A program made the translations under genes and the position numbers. Below are positions 62,523-64,000 of a stretch of DNA of 64,000 bases, piece after piece. Source of the stretch: Streptomyces asiaticus. Lineage in GTDB: Bacteria; Actinomycetota; Actinomycetes; Streptomycetales; Streptomycetaceae. Each line of letters begins with the position of its first letter. The stretch's first letter is position 1. The DNA lies in assembly GCF_018138715.1 (NCBI RefSeq), contig NZ_JAGSHX010000006.1, positions 4,030,001 through 4,094,000 of the forward strand, read 5' to 3'. A model generated the notes under the pieces. It did not search any database, was not told where the DNA came from, and saw only the letters and a program-made list of their open reading frames with translations.

Positions 62523-64000
62523 GTGAGACCCATCGCTTCCTCCCCCCGTAAGAAGACCGTCCGCGTGGCGGCGCTCGTCGCCTCCGCCGCCATGGTCGTC
62601 ATCGGCGTGCAGACCGGCCAGGCCAGCGCCCAGCCGGAGCACTCCCGCGAGGCGGGCGCCACGGCGCTTCCGCTGACCGCGGGCGAGCGCGCCACCGCGA
62701 TCAAGGCGGCCCAGGCCGACGCCTCCGCGCAGGCCGAGTCCCTCGGGCTCGGGGCCAAGGAGAAGCTCCTCGTCCGCGACGTCATCAAGGACGCGGACGG
62801 AACCGTTCACACCCGCTATGAGCGCACCTACGCGGGGCTGCCCGTCCTCGGCGGCGACCTGGTCGTCCACGAGAAGACCAGCGGCGCGCGCTCCGTCAAC
62901 AAGGCCACCGACGCGCGCATAGCGGTCAAGAGCACCGACGCCGCCGTGGCCTCCTCGGCCGCTTCCGGCACCGCGCTGAAGGCCGCGCCGAAGGCGACCA
63001 CCGGCGAGAAGGCCAAGTCGCCGCGGAAGGTGGTCTGGGCGGCCACCGGCAAGCCCGTCCTGGCCTGGGAGACCGTCGTCACCGGCACGCAGGCCGACGG
63101 CACCCCGAGCGAGCTGCACGTCGTCACCGACGCCACCACGGGCAAGAAGCTGTCCCAGTGGGAGGGCGTCGAGACGGGCACCGGCACCAGCAAGTACAGC
63201 GGCACGGTGCCCCTGGGCACCACCAAGAGCGGCTCCACGTACAGCCTCACCGACTCCACACGGGGCAACCACAAGACGTACGACCTGAACCAGGGCAGCT
63301 CGGGAACCGGCACCCTGTTCACCGACGCGGACGACGTATGGGGCGGCGGGCGCCAGACCGCCGGCGTCGACGCGCACTACGGCGCGGCCGAGACCTGGGA
63401 CTTCTACAAGGAGGTCCTGAACCGCAACGGCATCAAGAACAACGGCGTGGGCTCGTACTCCCGCGTCCACTACGGCAACAACTACGTCAACGCCTTCTGG
63501 CAGGACTCCTGCTTCTGCATGACGTACGGCGACGGCTCGGGCAACGCCAACGCGCTGACCGCGATGGACGTGGCCGGCCACGAGATGAGCCACGGCGTGA
63601 CCGCGGCCACCGCGAACCTCAACTACTCCGGTGAGCCCGGCGGTCTCAACGAGGCCACCTCCGACATCATGGCCACCGCGGTGGAGTTCTACTCGGGCAA
63701 CTCCGCGGACGCCGGTGACTACCTCATCGGCGAGAAGATCAACATCAATGGCGACGGCACCCCGCTGCGCTACCAGGACAAGCCCAGCAAGGACGGGGTG
63801 TCCAAGGACTACTGGTCCTCGACGCTCGGCAACATCGACGTCCACTACTCCTCCGGCCCCGCCAACCACTTCTTCTACCTGCTGTCCGAGGGCAGCGGCG
63901 CGAAGGTGATCAACGGCGTGAGCTACAACAGCCCGACCTACGACGGCTCGACCGTCACCGGGATCGGCCGGGACAAGGCCATCAAGATCTGGTACCGGGC
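62523..64000 (+). CDS. M4-family (thermolysin-like) metalloprotease, 3' end missing
   Basis: About 492 codons are seen, running off the window end. GTG 62523 follows AAGGAG. An Arg/Lys N-region and hydrophobic stretch (VAALVASAAMVVIGVQTGQA) are a signal peptide. A propeptide follows (LLVRDVIKDADGTVHTRYER, FTP/PepSY-like). The catalytic HEMSH (HExxH) is at residue 353 in DVAGHEMSHGVTAATANL, with NEATSDIMATAVEFYSG providing the third Glu ligand. It is an exported neutral protease. Confidence 0.92.
   Translation, partial: MRPIASSPRKKTVRVAALVASAAMVVIGVQTGQASAQPEHSREAGATALPLTAGERATAIKAAQADASAQAESLGLGAKEKLLVRDVIKDADGTVHTRYERTYAGLPVLGGDLVVHEKTSGARSVNKATDARIAVKSTDAAVASSAASGTALKAAPKATTGEKAKSPRKVVWAATGKPVLAWETVVTGTQADGTPSELHVVTDATTGKKLSQWEGVETGTGTSKYSGTVPLGTTKSGSTYSLTDSTRGNHKTYDLNQGSSGTGTLFTDADDVWGGGRQTAGVDAHYGAAETWDFYKEVLNRNGIKNNGVGSYSRVHYGNNYVNAFWQDSCFCMTYGDGSGNANALTAMDVAGHEMSHGVTAATANLNYSGEPGGLNEATSDIMATAVEFYSGNSADAGDYLIGEKININGDGTPLRYQDKPSKDGVSKDYWSSTLGNIDVHYSSGPANHFFYLLSEGSGAKVINGVSYNSPTYDGSTVTGIGRDKAIKIWYR

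Overview
The window is a 64 kb piece of a Streptomyces (or very close relative) chromosome. The evidence is very high GC, GTG/TTG starts, ATGA/GTGA gene overlaps, many actinobacterial DUF families, and a core gene order matching the S. coelicolor interval around SCO4281-SCO4328 as I remember it (cdgB, nagA, nagK, a sugar-binding lipoprotein, otsB/otsA, thrC, groEL2, murQ, mqnD, mqnB). Most of the window is therefore ordinary core chromosome.

Layout. 1-9.5 kb: small membrane protein, DUF574-type methyltransferase, a large sacsin-like ATPase protein, a DUF3027 protein and an MFS protein. 9.5-12.7 kb: DUF2771 lipoprotein, the menaquinone futalosine-pathway genes mqnB and mqnD (translationally coupled) and a cold-shock protein. 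12.9-18.6 kb: HAD phosphatase, then an iron-box-preceded siderophore/iron ABC importer (two FecCD permeases plus ATPase) and a membrane protein. 18.8-27.7 kb: helicase-associated protein, VanZ protein, XPB helicase, small membrane protein, HelR/HelD-type motor ATPase. 27.9-29.4 kb: cutC and an HD-domain protein. 29.5-35.1 kb is the only clearly accessory segment: a decayed trypco/wHTH conflict-system remnant, an XRE-DUF397 regulator pair, a small gene broken by an antisense group II intron, and a DUF222/HNH protein. 35.3-39.97 kb: Cmx-like MFS exporter, two small coupled genes, MurR/RpiR regulator and murQ. 40.1-44.2 kb: groEL2 with two CIRCE operators, a cold-shock protein, and a thrC-MoaD/ThiS operon behind a SAM-I riboswitch. 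44.6-48.3 kb: a GpgS-like glucosyltransferase with otsA and otsB (compatible-solute cluster). 48.7-54 kb: DUF3263 protein, sugar-binding lipoprotein, nagK-nagA (aminosugar use, DasR-type sites) and a PfkB kinase. 54.2-64 kb: CBM-like membrane protein, the diguanylate cyclase cdgB, flavin reductase, arfB, terD, Uma2, a TetR-alcohol dehydrogenase pair and the 5' part of an M4 metalloprotease.

Several genes form physiological groups. murQ, nagK, nagA and the sugar-binding protein handle cell-wall and chitin aminosugars under MurR/DasR-like control. otsA/otsB with gpgS make trehalose or glucosylglycerate-type solutes. cdgB links to c-di-GMP control of development.

The most striking features are the group II intron whose removal restores the host frame exactly, the decayed conflict-system remnant, a three-unit 29-bp repeat with 32-33 bp spacers resembling a CRISPR array without cas genes, and an unusual number of minisatellites, several starting exactly at stop codons. 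No tRNA or rRNA gene was recognised. I found no complete undescribed system.
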